Shown piece by piece: positions 25,886 to 34,738 of a stretch of DNA of 64,000 nucleotides. The notes under the pieces are model-generated. The model did not search any database. It was not told the DNA's origin and worked only from the letters and a program-made list of their open reading frames with translations. The stretch is taken from the NCBI GenBank assembly GCA_044370415.1, contig JBILVO010000004.1:7908-71907 (forward strand), read 5' to 3'. This DNA is from CAMCQY01 sp044370415 (lineage in GTDB: Bacteria; Planctomycetota; Planctomycetia; Pirellulales; UBA1268). Every line of letters starts with the position of its first letter. Position 1 is the stretch's first letter. A program made the translations under genes and the position numbers.

Positions 25886-26962
25886 ATGTCTGAAAAGAAG
25901 AAAATGTCGGTGGCTGAAATCATGGCCGCGGCGCGGGCCCAAAAGGCCGCCGCCACGGGCTCCGAAGCGACGCCCGAAACCGCCGCGGAGCCGACAGCCG
26001 ACCCGCCAGCCTCTCCGAAAACAGCTGCCCCGAAGACCGCGGCGGCAAAGCCCGCGGCGGCCTCTGCGGGCGGCAGGCCCAGCGTCGCCGAAATGATGGC
26101 GATGGCTCGCGCTCAGAAGTCGGGCGATGCGGCGGCCGCACCGAAGCCGGCGGCCAAGCCGGCCGCGGCGGCCGACAAGCCCAAACCCGCCGCCAAGCCG
26201 GCGGCAGCGAAGCCGGCGGGCGGCGCGCCGAAGACCGGCGTGCAGCGCGACACCGCAAGCATCCTCGCAGCGGCGCGGGCGGCCGCGAAGCCGGGCCCCG
26301 TCAGCAAGGCCGACGCGCCCCCCGGGGTCGCCGCCCGACTCCAGCCCGCCGCGAAGGCCAAGTCCGCAGTCGAAAAGCCCGCGGCGGCGCCGCGGGCACT
26401 GCCTCCGATGCCGGTGAGGCCCGCGAAGCCGGCGAAGAAGGACGCGGCGGGGGAGAATCGTCGCGGCTTCCTCGAAATCGCGCTCGGATCGTTCATGGCG
26501 ATGGGCTTCAGCGCCCTATCGGTCACCGGCGGGCTCTTCACGCTGGGCCTCGCGCGATACATGTTTCCCAACGTCCTCGCCGAGCCTCCGAGCCGCTTCA
26601 AGGTGGGCTTCAAGGAGGGCTTCCCTGCCGGCAAGGTGGAGACGAAGTTCGTCCCGCAGTACGGCGTGTGGGTCGTGAACGGCGAGTTCCAGGGGCAGCA
26701 GCAGATCTACGCCCTGAAGACCGTGTGCACGCACCTCGGCTGCACGCCCAACTGGCTCGAGGCCGAGCAGAAGTTCAAGTGCCCCTGCCACGGCAGCGGG
26801 TTCTACAAGGACGGCATCAACTTCGAGGGGCCCGCGCCGCGGCCGCTGGAGCGGTACGCCGTGCGGATCTCCGACGACGGCCAGCTCGAGATCGACAAGA
26901 GCCGGGCCTTCCAGGAGGAACTCGGCCAGTGGGCCGACCCCGACTCGTTCGTGCCCGTCTGA
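25886..26962 (+). CDS. petC: Rieske iron-sulfur subunit of the bc complex with long N-terminal extension
   Basis: The protein is 358 residues, about twice the usual size. The C-terminal half is a standard Rieske subunit: a membrane anchor (RRGFLEIALGSFMAMGF, from about 191), then CTHLGC (Cys281, His283, Cys286) and CPCHGSGF (Cys299, Cys301, His302), giving all cluster ligands and the disulfide pair. The first 185 residues are Ala/Lys/Pro-rich and hold three copies of a helical motif: SVAEIMAAARAQK (8-20), SVAEMMAMARAQK (66-78) and TASILAAARAAAK (about 123-135). This cytoplasm-facing extension is not needed for electron transfer. First gene of the respiratory operon; followed by cytochrome b. 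Confidence 0.93.
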   Translation: MSEKKKMSVAEIMAAARAQKAAATGSEATPETAAEPTADPPASPKTAAPKTAAAKPAAASAGGRPSVAEMMAMARAQKSGDAAAAPKPAAKPAAAADKPKPAAKPAAAKPAGGAPKTGVQRDTASILAAARAAAKPGPVSKADAPPGVAARLQPAAKAKSAVEKPAAAPRALPPMPVRPAKPAKKDAAGENRRGFLEIALGSFMAMGFSALSVTGGLFTLGLARYMFPNVLAEPPSRFKVGFKEGFPAGKVETKFVPQYGVWVVNGEFQGQQQIYALKTVCTHLGCTPNWLEAEQKFKCPCHGSGFYKDGINFEGPAPRPLERYAVRISDDGQLEIDKSRAFQEELGQWADPDSFVPV

Positions 26963-27028
26963 GCCACGCCCCCCGCGACCTACTGACAGACCAAACAGGA
27001 CCACCGGAACAGGAAACGACAGCCCCCC

Positions 27029-27802
27029 ATGGCCATCGGCGAAACCATCCGCAACTCCCAGATCTGGAAGAGCATCTTCCGGCATCCGATGCCGCTCGAC
27101 AGGCGGAACCGGATCGTCGTGATGCTGACGAACTTCTTCCTGCACCTTCACCCGGTGTCGATCAAGAAGCAGGGCATCGCCCTGTCGTTCACCTGGTGCA
27201 TGGGCGGCGTGACCTTCTTCCTGTTCCTCGTGGAGACGGTCACCGGCGTGCTGCTGATGTTCTACTACCGTCCCACGCTCGAGTGGGCCTACAACGACAT
27301 CCTCGCTCTCCGCGACGTCACGAGCCTCGGCATCCTGCGGGAGCTCCATCGCTGGGGAGCCCATGCGATGGTGATCACCACGTGGCTGCACATGTATCGC
27401 GTGTTCCTCACCGGCAGCTACAAGCCGCCGCGCGAGTTCAACTGGGTGATTGGCGTGATCCTGCTGTTGCTCACGCTCTTGCTCTCGTTCACCGGCTACC
27501 TCCTGCCGTGGGACCAGCTGGCGATCTGGGCCATCACGGTCGGCTCCAACATGGCCCGCGCCACCCCGATCCTCGGCTACGAGGGCCCCGGCCAGCAGCT
27601 GCTCACGATCGGCGGGATCGACATGATCACCGACGGCTCCGACGCGAGGTTCGGCCTGCTCGGCGCCCGCTTCGTGGGCGAGGAAACGCTCAACCGCTTC
27701 TACGTGCTGCACTGCATCGCCATCCCGCTCGTGGTGGCACTGCTCCTGGCGATCCACTTCTGGCGCGTGCGAAAGGACGGCGGCATCAGCGGGCCGCTGT
27801 AG
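27029..27802 (+). CDS. petB: Cytochrome b, N-terminal (b6-type) subunit
   Basis: The protein is 257 residues with four core membrane helices and the haem-ligand histidines in ELHRWGAHAMVITTWLHMYR (helix B) and FYVLHCIAIPLVVALLLAIH (helix D). The motif LLSFTGYLLPWDQLAIWA is the quinol-oxidation-side signature. Splitting cytochrome b into two proteins is the b6f-type arrangement. It oxidises or reduces quinone with the Rieske protein and hands electrons on through cytochrome c subunits. AGGAAA lies upstream of the ATG. The gap to the next gene is 10 bp. Confidence 0.95.
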   Translation: MAIGETIRNSQIWKSIFRHPMPLDRRNRIVVMLTNFFLHLHPVSIKKQGIALSFTWCMGGVTFFLFLVETVTGVLLMFYYRPTLEWAYNDILALRDVTSLGILRELHRWGAHAMVITTWLHMYRVFLTGSYKPPREFNWVIGVILLLLTLLLSFTGYLLPWDQLAIWAITVGSNMARATPILGYEGPGQQLLTIGGIDMITDGSDARFGLLGARFVGEETLNRFYVLHCIAIPLVVALLLAIHFWRVRKDGGISGPL

Positions 27803-27812
27803 ACCGAACCCC

Positions 27813-29138
27813 ATGCACTCAAACGGCTTTTTTCTCAAGGACGTCGCCGGCTTCCTGGGCGGCTACTACACGTTCGTAGCGCTGATGAACGGCGTCGCCG
27901 CCTTCATTCTCTGGCGCCGTAAGAACCAGCCCGGCTGGGCCGTGGTCTGGGCGACGTTCGCCGGGATCATGATGATCCTCGCCAGCCTGGCGCTGTCCGG
28001 CTCGGCCTCGCTGGTGCCGGCGCTGCCGCTGTCGGCCCGCATGCTGGTCAACACGCTCTCCGGTCCGGTGCTCTACACGCTCGGCACGACGGCGCTGTTC
28101 ACGATCTTGTTCGTCTTCCGGCGGTTCTTCGTGAAGCCGATGGTCGCCTGGACGATCCTCAACGCTGCCCTCGTGCTGATGGGCCTCTCAATGGCCGACG
28201 AGAACTTCGCCTCCATCGTCATGAAGCCCGACAACGTGCCGATCGTCGGCCTGGTGTTCCTGCTGGCCTTCTTCACCTGGCTCGCGACGAGCAAGGCCGT
28301 CGTCAACGACGACAGGATCGCGCAGGGCCTGCCCCCGCTCGAGAAACTCGACGACGAGAAGGTGCTCGTGTGGCCCGACTTGGTCTACACGGAGCTGATC
28401 TGCATGATCGCCGTGTCGGCGTTCCTGCTCGTCTGGGCGATCTTCCTCCAGGCGCCGCTCGAGGAGCCGGCCAGCAGCGTCAAGACTCCCAACCCGTCGA
28501 AAGCGCCGTGGTACTTCCTTGGGTTGCAGGAGATGCTCGTCTACTTCGATCCCTGGTATGCGGGAGTCGTGCTGCCGAGCCTGGTCGTATTCGGCCTGAT
28601 GGCGATGCCCTACCTGGACTTCAACAAGAAGGGCAACGGCTACTACTCGATCGAGGAGCGCAAGTTCAGCTACCTCGTGTACCAGTTCGGTTTTTTCGAA
28701 CTCTGGATCACGCTGATCATCCTCGGCACGTTCCTCCGTGGCCCCAACTGGAACTTCTTCGGGCCGTTCGAGTATTGGACTCCCTACAAGGTCGAGGTGC
28801 TCAACAACGTCGATCTTCCGCAGATGTTCTGGGTCAACCTGCTCGACCGCCCGCTGCCTCGTGCGCCGCAGGGCGCAAGCGCGTTGACTCAGGTCGGAAC
28901 CATCTTGCTGCGTGAATCGCCGGGGATCGTGCTGATGGGAGCCTACCTCTTGCTCCTGCCGCCGCTGCTCGCGGTCACCGTGTTCCGTTCGTTCTTCGCC
29001 AAGATGGGTTTCGTGCGGTACATGCTGATGGCGAACCTGATGCTGCTGATGTTGTCGCTGCCACTGAAGATGATCCTGCGGTGGACGCTCAACCTGAAAT
29101 ACATCGTGAGCATTCCCGAATTCTCTCTCAACTTCTAG
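27813..29138 (+). CDS. petD: Enlarged cytochrome b subunit IV
   Basis: The protein is 441 residues, well beyond the roughly 160 of PetD. The subunit-IV core lies in the middle (about 185-290): LVWPDLVYTELICMIAV, then NPSKAPWYFLGLQEMLVYFD and VLPSLVVFGLMAMPYLD. The quinol-site PEWY motif is read here as APWY. About four extra membrane helices precede the core (GGYYTFVALMNGVAAFILW and following), and two more follow it (IVLMGAYLLLLPPLLAVTVF and the last helix). The extra helices may anchor the large cytochrome encoded next. No clear ribosome-binding site; probably coupled to petB. Confidence 0.88.
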   Translation: MHSNGFFLKDVAGFLGGYYTFVALMNGVAAFILWRRKNQPGWAVVWATFAGIMMILASLALSGSASLVPALPLSARMLVNTLSGPVLYTLGTTALFTILFVFRRFFVKPMVAWTILNAALVLMGLSMADENFASIVMKPDNVPIVGLVFLLAFFTWLATSKAVVNDDRIAQGLPPLEKLDDEKVLVWPDLVYTELICMIAVSAFLLVWAIFLQAPLEEPASSVKTPNPSKAPWYFLGLQEMLVYFDPWYAGVVLPSLVVFGLMAMPYLDFNKKGNGYYSIEERKFSYLVYQFGFFELWITLIILGTFLRGPNWNFFGPFEYWTPYKVEVLNNVDLPQMFWVNLLDRPLPRAPQGASALTQVGTILLRESPGIVLMGAYLLLLPPLLAVTVFRSFFAKMGFVRYMLMANLMLLMLSLPLKMILRWTLNLKYIVSIPEFSLNF

Positions 29139-29228
29139 GAGCCGGGCCGTCGCTTCCGGACGCCACGGCGGTGCCGTCGCGAACGGCCTCCGCCCCGCAC
29201 CCCCGGAACCCCTCACGCTCGGACACCG

Positions 29229-32200
29229 ATGCCTGCCACAGAACAGACCTGGCGTAATTTGAAGGTGCTGCACGTCGTCTTCGGCGTCGTGGCCATCCTG
29301 CTGCTGCTGGCGACCGTGCTCATGCTGGCGATCGACCACGACCGCCCGTGGAAGAAGTACCAGCGGGAGTTCCGCGCCCTCGAGACCTGGTCGGCGGCCG
29401 CCCGGATCGACGAGCAGGAGTCGCGTTCGTTCGCCGAGCAGTCCACGACGCTGGAGGCAGCGGTCGCCGAGGCCCGCCGCGCGAGCCTCGATCCCTCGCT
29501 GGCCGACGCCTTCATCGCCCAGGTCCGCAGCGTGCCGGCCGACGCCGAGGCCGCGGACCGGGCCAAGCTCGACATCGACCAGCTGCAGTCCCAACCCGAC
29601 CCCGAGCAGCGGCTCGTGCTCCGCGGAGACCTGCTCGCGCGGCTGCGCGACATCGTCGGCCGTGCCAAGTTCCGCGAGGACCTGCTCGCGGGCCAGCTCA
29701 AGCTCCGCAAGGCCGAGCTCGACAAGAACCGCGCCGACTACGAGCTCGCCGTCGCTGAGGACGCCGCCCAGGAGAAGCTCGTCGCGCTGCTGGCGGTCGC
29801 CGACGCCAAGCGGGCCGAGGTGACGACCGCCACGCTCGACTTCCAGACAGCTAACACGCACCGCAAGACGCTCGACGCCATGCTGCGGAAGCTCACGGCG
29901 GACGAGGACGCCGCGGCCAAGGCTCTCGCCGACCATCGCGGCAAGCTCGGCCAGCTCGCCAAGGCGCTCAAGGAGCGGGCGCCCAACGCCGGCAAGTCGC
30001 TCCTGGAGCTGCCGGTGCTCGACGCGTTCAACGGACCGCTCCGTGTCGACCAGATCTGGCTGCCACAGCTGACGCTCAACAACAACTTCCGCGACGTGGC
30101 CCGGTTCGACCGCTGCGTCACCTGCCACAAGGGCATGGACAAGTCGGTGCCCGGATCACCCACCGACCCCGCCTACCGGCAGACGGAAATGGTCACGGTT
30201 TCGCTGCCGGCCCCCGCGAAGGCGTCGGAGAAGCAGGCCGGCGACGGCAACGCCCAGCTCGAGGACGCCTACGGATTCCACATCGCCCCGCGCGGCCTGT
30301 TCCGCCCCGAGGATCCGACCGTCAGCACCGTGCTGCCGGAGTCACCCGCGGCTGCAGCGGGCCTGATGAGCGGCGACGTCATCGTTGACATCGGCGGGGG
30401 CAAGACGCTCGCCCGCCAGATGGCGGTCACGAGCCTGCTGGAGACGCCCAGTTCGGGCAAGCCGCTGGAGCTCACCGTCCGCCGTGGCGTGCCGCAGCCC
30501 TACGCGACGCACCCGCGGCTCGATCTCTTCGTCGGTTCCACCAGCCCGCATCCGATGCAGACGTTCGGCTGCACGGTCTGCCACCAGGGGCAGGGGAGTG
30601 CGACCAGTTTCAAGTGGTCGTCGCACACGCCCAATACGCCGAAGCAGGGGCACGAGTGGCATGACGAGCATGGTTGGTTCAACAACCACCACTGGATTTA
30701 CCCGATGCTGCCGCAGCGGTTCGAGGAGTCGAGCTGCCTGAAATGCCACCACCAGGTCGTCGACCTCGAGCCGACCGAGCGGTTCCCCGAGCCGCCGGCG
30801 CCGAAGCTCGTGGAGGGCTACCACCTGATCCGGCAGTACGGCTGCTACGGCTGCCACGAGATCAACGGCTGGTCCGGCCCCGACAAGCGGATCGGCCCCG
30901 ACATGCGGCTGGGGCCCAACTACCACGAGGTGGCGGAGGCGGTCTCCGCCGATCCCGGCCTGGCGGCGCTCGGCCCGACGGCGAACCGCTGGGTGGAGGA
31001 AGTCCGCTCGAGTCCCGACGGTCGGCAGTCGCGCGAGCGGCTCCGCGAATTGCTCGAGCGCGACGCTGCCGCCGGCGACGCCGCGAAACTGCAGCCGCGT
31101 TCGCATCAGCTCGCCGTGCTGCTCAAGGACCCCGAGACGCCGGGAACGCTGCCGAAGGTCGGCCCGAGCCTGCGGCACGTCGCCAGCAAGGTCGGCTTCG
31201 ACTGGCTTTACTCCTGGCTGCGAAATCCCCAGGACTTCCGCCCGAGCACGAAGATGCCCCGCTTCTTCGGCCTCTGGGAGCACCTCGAGGGGAAGGGACT
31301 CGAGGAATCGATGCGCTACGAGCCGCTCGAGATCCGCTCGATGATCGCCTACCTGCAGCGCTCGAGCCAACCGTTCGAGTACGTGAAGCCCTACGACGGC
31401 ATCACCGCCGCCCCCGACGTGGTCAGGGGCAGGAAGGTGGTCGAGGTGCGCGGGTGCCTCGCCTGCCACCAGCACGCCGACTTCCCGGCCGCGACCAGCA
31501 CCCACGGCCCGAACCTGTCGCGGATCGGAGCCAAGGTCGCCTCCCTGCCGCGCGGCAAGGACTGGCTCTACAGCTGGCTCCGCGAGCCCGCCCGCTACCA
31601 TCCGCGGACCATCATGCCCAACGTGCTCCTCGAGCCGGTGACGCTCGCCGACGGCAAGGTCAGCGACCCTGCGGCCGACGCGACCGCCTACCTGCTGCAG
31701 TCGACCGAGCAGTGGAAGCCCACCGAGATCCCGGCGGCCGCCTCGCTCACGGACGACGAGCGCAAGGCGCTCGACGAGCTGGCGCTGATGTATCTCAAGG
31801 AACGGTTCCCCACCACCAAGGCCCAGGAGGTGCTCGCCTCGGGACTCTCGGCCGACCAGTCCCGGATCCAGGGGGACGAACAGATGCTGCTCGGCCTCGC
31901 GCCGGCGAACCGTGACGCCACCTTGCTGCACTACGTCGGCAAGAAGACCATCGCCAAGCTCGCCTGCGCCTCCTGCCACGACATCCCCGGGTTCGAGGAC
32001 GCCAAGGCGGCCGGCGCGGCGCTGGCCGACTGGGGCCGCAAGGACCCCTCGAAGATCGCGTTCGAGCAGGTCTCGCACTTCGTCATGCACCAGCTTGCCG
32101 ACGGCCATGGCCATGGCCACGGGCATGCCCACGACAAGACCCATGCTCAGCACCAGGCGCAGGCCCACGCTCCGGGCCATGCCCAAGCCCACGGCACGCA

Positions 32201-33824
32201 ACCAGGGCACGCCGCGACGCATGCGGAGAAGGACGGCCACGGCACCCCGCAGGACGATTCGTTGGCCACCGATCTGGCCTACGCGTCCACCGAGACCCCG
32301 CACCTGAATCCCGAATCGGTCGATTCCGACACCGGCTTCTTCCTCGAGAAGCTCCTCGCGCACGAGCGTGAGGGCTTCCTCTGGCAGAAGCTGCGGGCGC
32401 CGCGGAGCTACGACTACAAGAAGGCGGAGAACAAGAGCTATAACGAGCGCTACCGCATGCCGAAGTTCCCTTTCGACGACCGGCAGCGGGAGGCGGTGAT
32501 GACCTTCGTGCTGGGGCTTGTCGCGGAGCCGCCCGCACCGCAATTCGTGAGCCGGCCCGACGCCCGTGAGCAGGCCCGGCTCGACGGCCTCAAGGTCGCG
32601 GAACAGTACAACTGCGGTGGCTGTCATGCGCTGCAGATGGATCGCTGGGACGTCCGCTACAAGCCGGGCTCCCTCGGCGATGCTTCCGAGGTGGCGGACT
32701 ATCCGTTCCTGTCGCCGCACTTCACCGACCAGGATGTGCAGAAATCGCTCGCCGTCGACCGGCAGGGCAGGCGGCACGCCCGGCTCGTCGGCATGCCGGT
32801 GCTCGACCCGGCCACCGGCCGGCCACAGTTCGTCGACGAGGACGGCGTCCCGATCGAGGAGGGAGACACCGAGGCGGCTCCGCACCAGCCCGTGATGCTC
32901 TGGCACGACGCGCTCGTCGATGGCCAGCCCAGGATCGTCGGCGGCCAGAACGTCGTCGTGCCGATCGATGCCGTGAAGGCCGGCACCCACTATCCCTCCC
33001 GCGGCGGCGATCTCGCCCGCCTGCTGTTCCCGGTCGTAATCGCCGACGAGAAGCAGATCAACCCGAACGTCAAGGCCGACGACGCCTGGGGCTGGCTGCC
33101 GCCGCCGCTTGTGGGCGAGGGGAAGAAGGTGCAGTCCGGCTGGCTGCACAAGTTCCTGCTCAACCCGCAGACCATCCGGCCGTCCGCCGTGCTGCGGATG
33201 CCGCGGTTCAACTTCCAGTCGTCGGAGGCGGCCGCCCTGGTCGAATACTTCGCGGCCGTCGACGGCGCCGACTCGCCCTACGTCTATGATCCGCGTCTCG
33301 ACGAGAGCTCGCTCGCCGCGACGGAGCAGGGCAAGCCCGGCCACCTCGAGGGCGCGCTCAAGATCGTCACCAACAACAACTACTGCGTGAAGTGCCACCT
33401 CGTCGGCAGCTACTCGCCGCCGGGCAACCCGAAGGCGCTCGCGCCGCAGCTGGAGCGGGTGCACGAGCGGCTGCGGCCCGACTACGTGCACAATTGGATC
33501 GCCAATCCGAAGCGCTACCTGCCCTACACCGGCATGCCGGTGAACATCCCGTACGACAAGCCTGTGAGCCAGGATCTCTACGCGGGCACGAGCGAGCAGC
33601 AGGTAGACGCCCTCACGGATCTGCTCATGCACTTCGACGCCTTCGCCAAGCGGAGCCTGTCGCTGGAGGCCTACCTACGGCAGCAGCCCGCCCCCCAGCA
33701 GGGGCAGCAGCCGGCTGCCAGCGTGTCTCCCGGCGAGCAGCCCGTTCCCGACACAACGCCTGCCGAACGGCGGGTTCCGCCGCAGGCGTCAGCCTCCCGA
33801 GGGCCGTCCACGGCGCTAAACTGA
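29229..33824 (+). CDS. Giant octahaem cytochrome c with PDZ domain, bc-complex partner
   Basis: The protein is 1531 residues. A membrane anchor (about 15-36) is followed by a coiled-coil-like region (45-265). Eight CxxCH haem sites start at residues 296, 448, 503, 539, 743, 913, 1129 and 1386. Between the first two lies a PDZ-like domain (about 345-420, AAAAGLMSGDVIVDIGGG). A His-rich, low-complexity stretch occupies about 957-1000. The C-terminus is Pro/Gln-rich. It takes the place of cytochrome c1/f in the operon and probably receives electrons from the Rieske protein; its many haems suggest a wire to soluble carriers or the oxidase. The PDZ-like domain and His tract suggest binding of peptides or metal. 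Large multihaem partners of bc complexes are known in anammox planctomycetes. Confidence 0.9.
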   Translation: MPATEQTWRNLKVLHVVFGVVAILLLLATVLMLAIDHDRPWKKYQREFRALETWSAAARIDEQESRSFAEQSTTLEAAVAEARRASLDPSLADAFIAQVRSVPADAEAADRAKLDIDQLQSQPDPEQRLVLRGDLLARLRDIVGRAKFREDLLAGQLKLRKAELDKNRADYELAVAEDAAQEKLVALLAVADAKRAEVTTATLDFQTANTHRKTLDAMLRKLTADEDAAAKALADHRGKLGQLAKALKERAPNAGKSLLELPVLDAFNGPLRVDQIWLPQLTLNNNFRDVARFDRCVTCHKGMDKSVPGSPTDPAYRQTEMVTVSLPAPAKASEKQAGDGNAQLEDAYGFHIAPRGLFRPEDPTVSTVLPESPAAAAGLMSGDVIVDIGGGKTLARQMAVTSLLETPSSGKPLELTVRRGVPQPYATHPRLDLFVGSTSPHPMQTFGCTVCHQGQGSATSFKWSSHTPNTPKQGHEWHDEHGWFNNHHWIYPMLPQRFEESSCLKCHHQVVDLEPTERFPEPPAPKLVEGYHLIRQYGCYGCHEINGWSGPDKRIGPDMRLGPNYHEVAEAVSADPGLAALGPTANRWVEEVRSSPDGRQSRERLRELLERDAAAGDAAKLQPRSHQLAVLLKDPETPGTLPKVGPSLRHVASKVGFDWLYSWLRNPQDFRPSTKMPRFFGLWEHLEGKGLEESMRYEPLEIRSMIAYLQRSSQPFEYVKPYDGITAAPDVVRGRKVVEVRGCLACHQHADFPAATSTHGPNLSRIGAKVASLPRGKDWLYSWLREPARYHPRTIMPNVLLEPVTLADGKVSDPAADATAYLLQSTEQWKPTEIPAAASLTDDERKALDELALMYLKERFPTTKAQEVLASGLSADQSRIQGDEQMLLGLAPANRDATLLHYVGKKTIAKLACASCHDIPGFEDAKAAGAALADWGRKDPSKIAFEQVSHFVMHQLADGHGHGHGHAHDKTHAQHQAQAHAPGHAQAHGTQPGHAATHAEKDGHGTPQDDSLATDLAYASTETPHLNPESVDSDTGFFLEKLLAHEREGFLWQKLRAPRSYDYKKAENKSYNERYRMPKFPFDDRQREAVMTFVLGLVAEPPAPQFVSRPDAREQARLDGLKVAEQYNCGGCHALQMDRWDVRYKPGSLGDASEVADYPFLSPHFTDQDVQKSLAVDRQGRRHARLVGMPVLDPATGRPQFVDEDGVPIEEGDTEAAPHQPVMLWHDALVDGQPRIVGGQNVVVPIDAVKAGTHYPSRGGDLARLLFPVVIADEKQINPNVKADDAWGWLPPPLVGEGKKVQSGWLHKFLLNPQTIRPSAVLRMPRFNFQSSEAAALVEYFAAVDGADSPYVYDPRLDESSLAATEQGKPGHLEGALKIVTNNNYCVKCHLVGSYSPPGNPKALAPQLERVHERLRPDYVHNWIANPKRYLPYTGMPVNIPYDKPVSQDLYAGTSEQQVDALTDLLMHFDAFAKRSLSLEAYLRQQPAPQQGQQPAASVSPGEQPVPDTTPAERRVPPQASASRGPSTALN

Positions 33825-33922
33825 TTCATGATGGGAGACGGCATCCAGCAGTCGATCCACCTGGCTATCCCTCAGCACGGCGAACCCCAGCCACGTCCAG
33901 CACCACCCGACCGGAGCGAACC

Positions 33923-34732
33923 ATGACCACTCGTTCGAACAGCACATGCGCACGCCGCCTCGCCACCTGCGCCGCCGGCCTCGCCGCCGGCCTCGCTCTG
34001 GGCATCGGTGCGGCCTCGGCCGGCGCCGAGGAATGGGGCACGATCAAGGGGCGGTTCCTCTTCGGGGGCACGCCGCCGACGGCCGCGGAGATCAAGGCAG
34101 ACAAGGACGTCGAGGTCTGCGGCAAGCACAAGCTCGTCAATGAGGAACTCTCCATCGGCTCCGACAAGGGGCTCGGCAACGTGGTCGTATTCGTGCGTGA
34201 CAAGGAAGTGAAGATCCATCCCGACGCCGCCGCGGGCAAGACCGAGAAGGTCGTCCTCGACAACAAGGACTGCCGGTTCACCCCCCACGTCGCGTTCGTG
34301 CAGACCGGACAGCCGTTCATCCTCAAGAACTCCGACACCGTCGGCCACAACAGCAACGTGGCCACGCTCAAGAACCCGCCGTCCAACAGCCTGATCCCGG
34401 CCGGCGGCGAGTCGAGCATCACGTTCGCCAACGACGAGGCGATCCCCGCGCAGGTAACGTGCAACATCCATCCGTGGATGAAGGCCTGGGTGCTCGTGCG
34501 GCCCAATCCCTACGCCGCCGTTTCGAAGGCCGACGGCAGCTTCGAGATCAAGAACGTGCCGGCCGGCGAGGTCGAACTGCAGTTCTGGCACGAGAAGGCC
34601 GGCTACATCGGCGAGGTTACCGTCGGCGGCAAGACCGAGAAGATCTCCAAGGGCCGCAAGAAGGTGAAGGTCGCCGCGGCGGGCACCGACCTCGGCGACA
34701 TGACCCTGGCTCCGGCCCTCTTCCAGAAGTGA
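33923..34732 (+). CDS. Periplasmic cupredoxin-like protein (amicyanin-type loop), copy 1
   Basis: The protein is 269 residues. A signal peptide (LAAGLALGIGAASAGAEE) is followed by a cupredoxin-like domain with ligands in NSDTVGHNSNV (His) and TCNIHPWMKAW (Cys, His, Met). The Cys-x2-His-x2-Met spacing equals that of amicyanin. The C-terminal part (FEIKNVPAGEVELQFWHEK) resembles a carboxypeptidase-regulatory-like beta domain. It is likely to carry electrons between the octahaem cytochrome and the oxidase, or to donate copper. GGAG lies ten bases before the ATG. Confidence 0.85.
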   Translation: MTTRSNSTCARRLATCAAGLAAGLALGIGAASAGAEEWGTIKGRFLFGGTPPTAAEIKADKDVEVCGKHKLVNEELSIGSDKGLGNVVVFVRDKEVKIHPDAAAGKTEKVVLDNKDCRFTPHVAFVQTGQPFILKNSDTVGHNSNVATLKNPPSNSLIPAGGESSITFANDEAIPAQVTCNIHPWMKAWVLVRPNPYAAVSKADGSFEIKNVPAGEVELQFWHEKAGYIGEVTVGGKTEKISKGRKKVKVAAAGTDLGDMTLAPALFQK

Positions 34733-34738
34733 CGTCTC

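Noticed and set aside
30342..33632. 1096-residue minus-strand open frame opposite the octahaem cytochrome
   Set aside because: The + strand carries eight CxxCH motifs and a clear start; the antisense frame has no domain pattern and Arg/Val/Leu-biased composition typical of a shadow.
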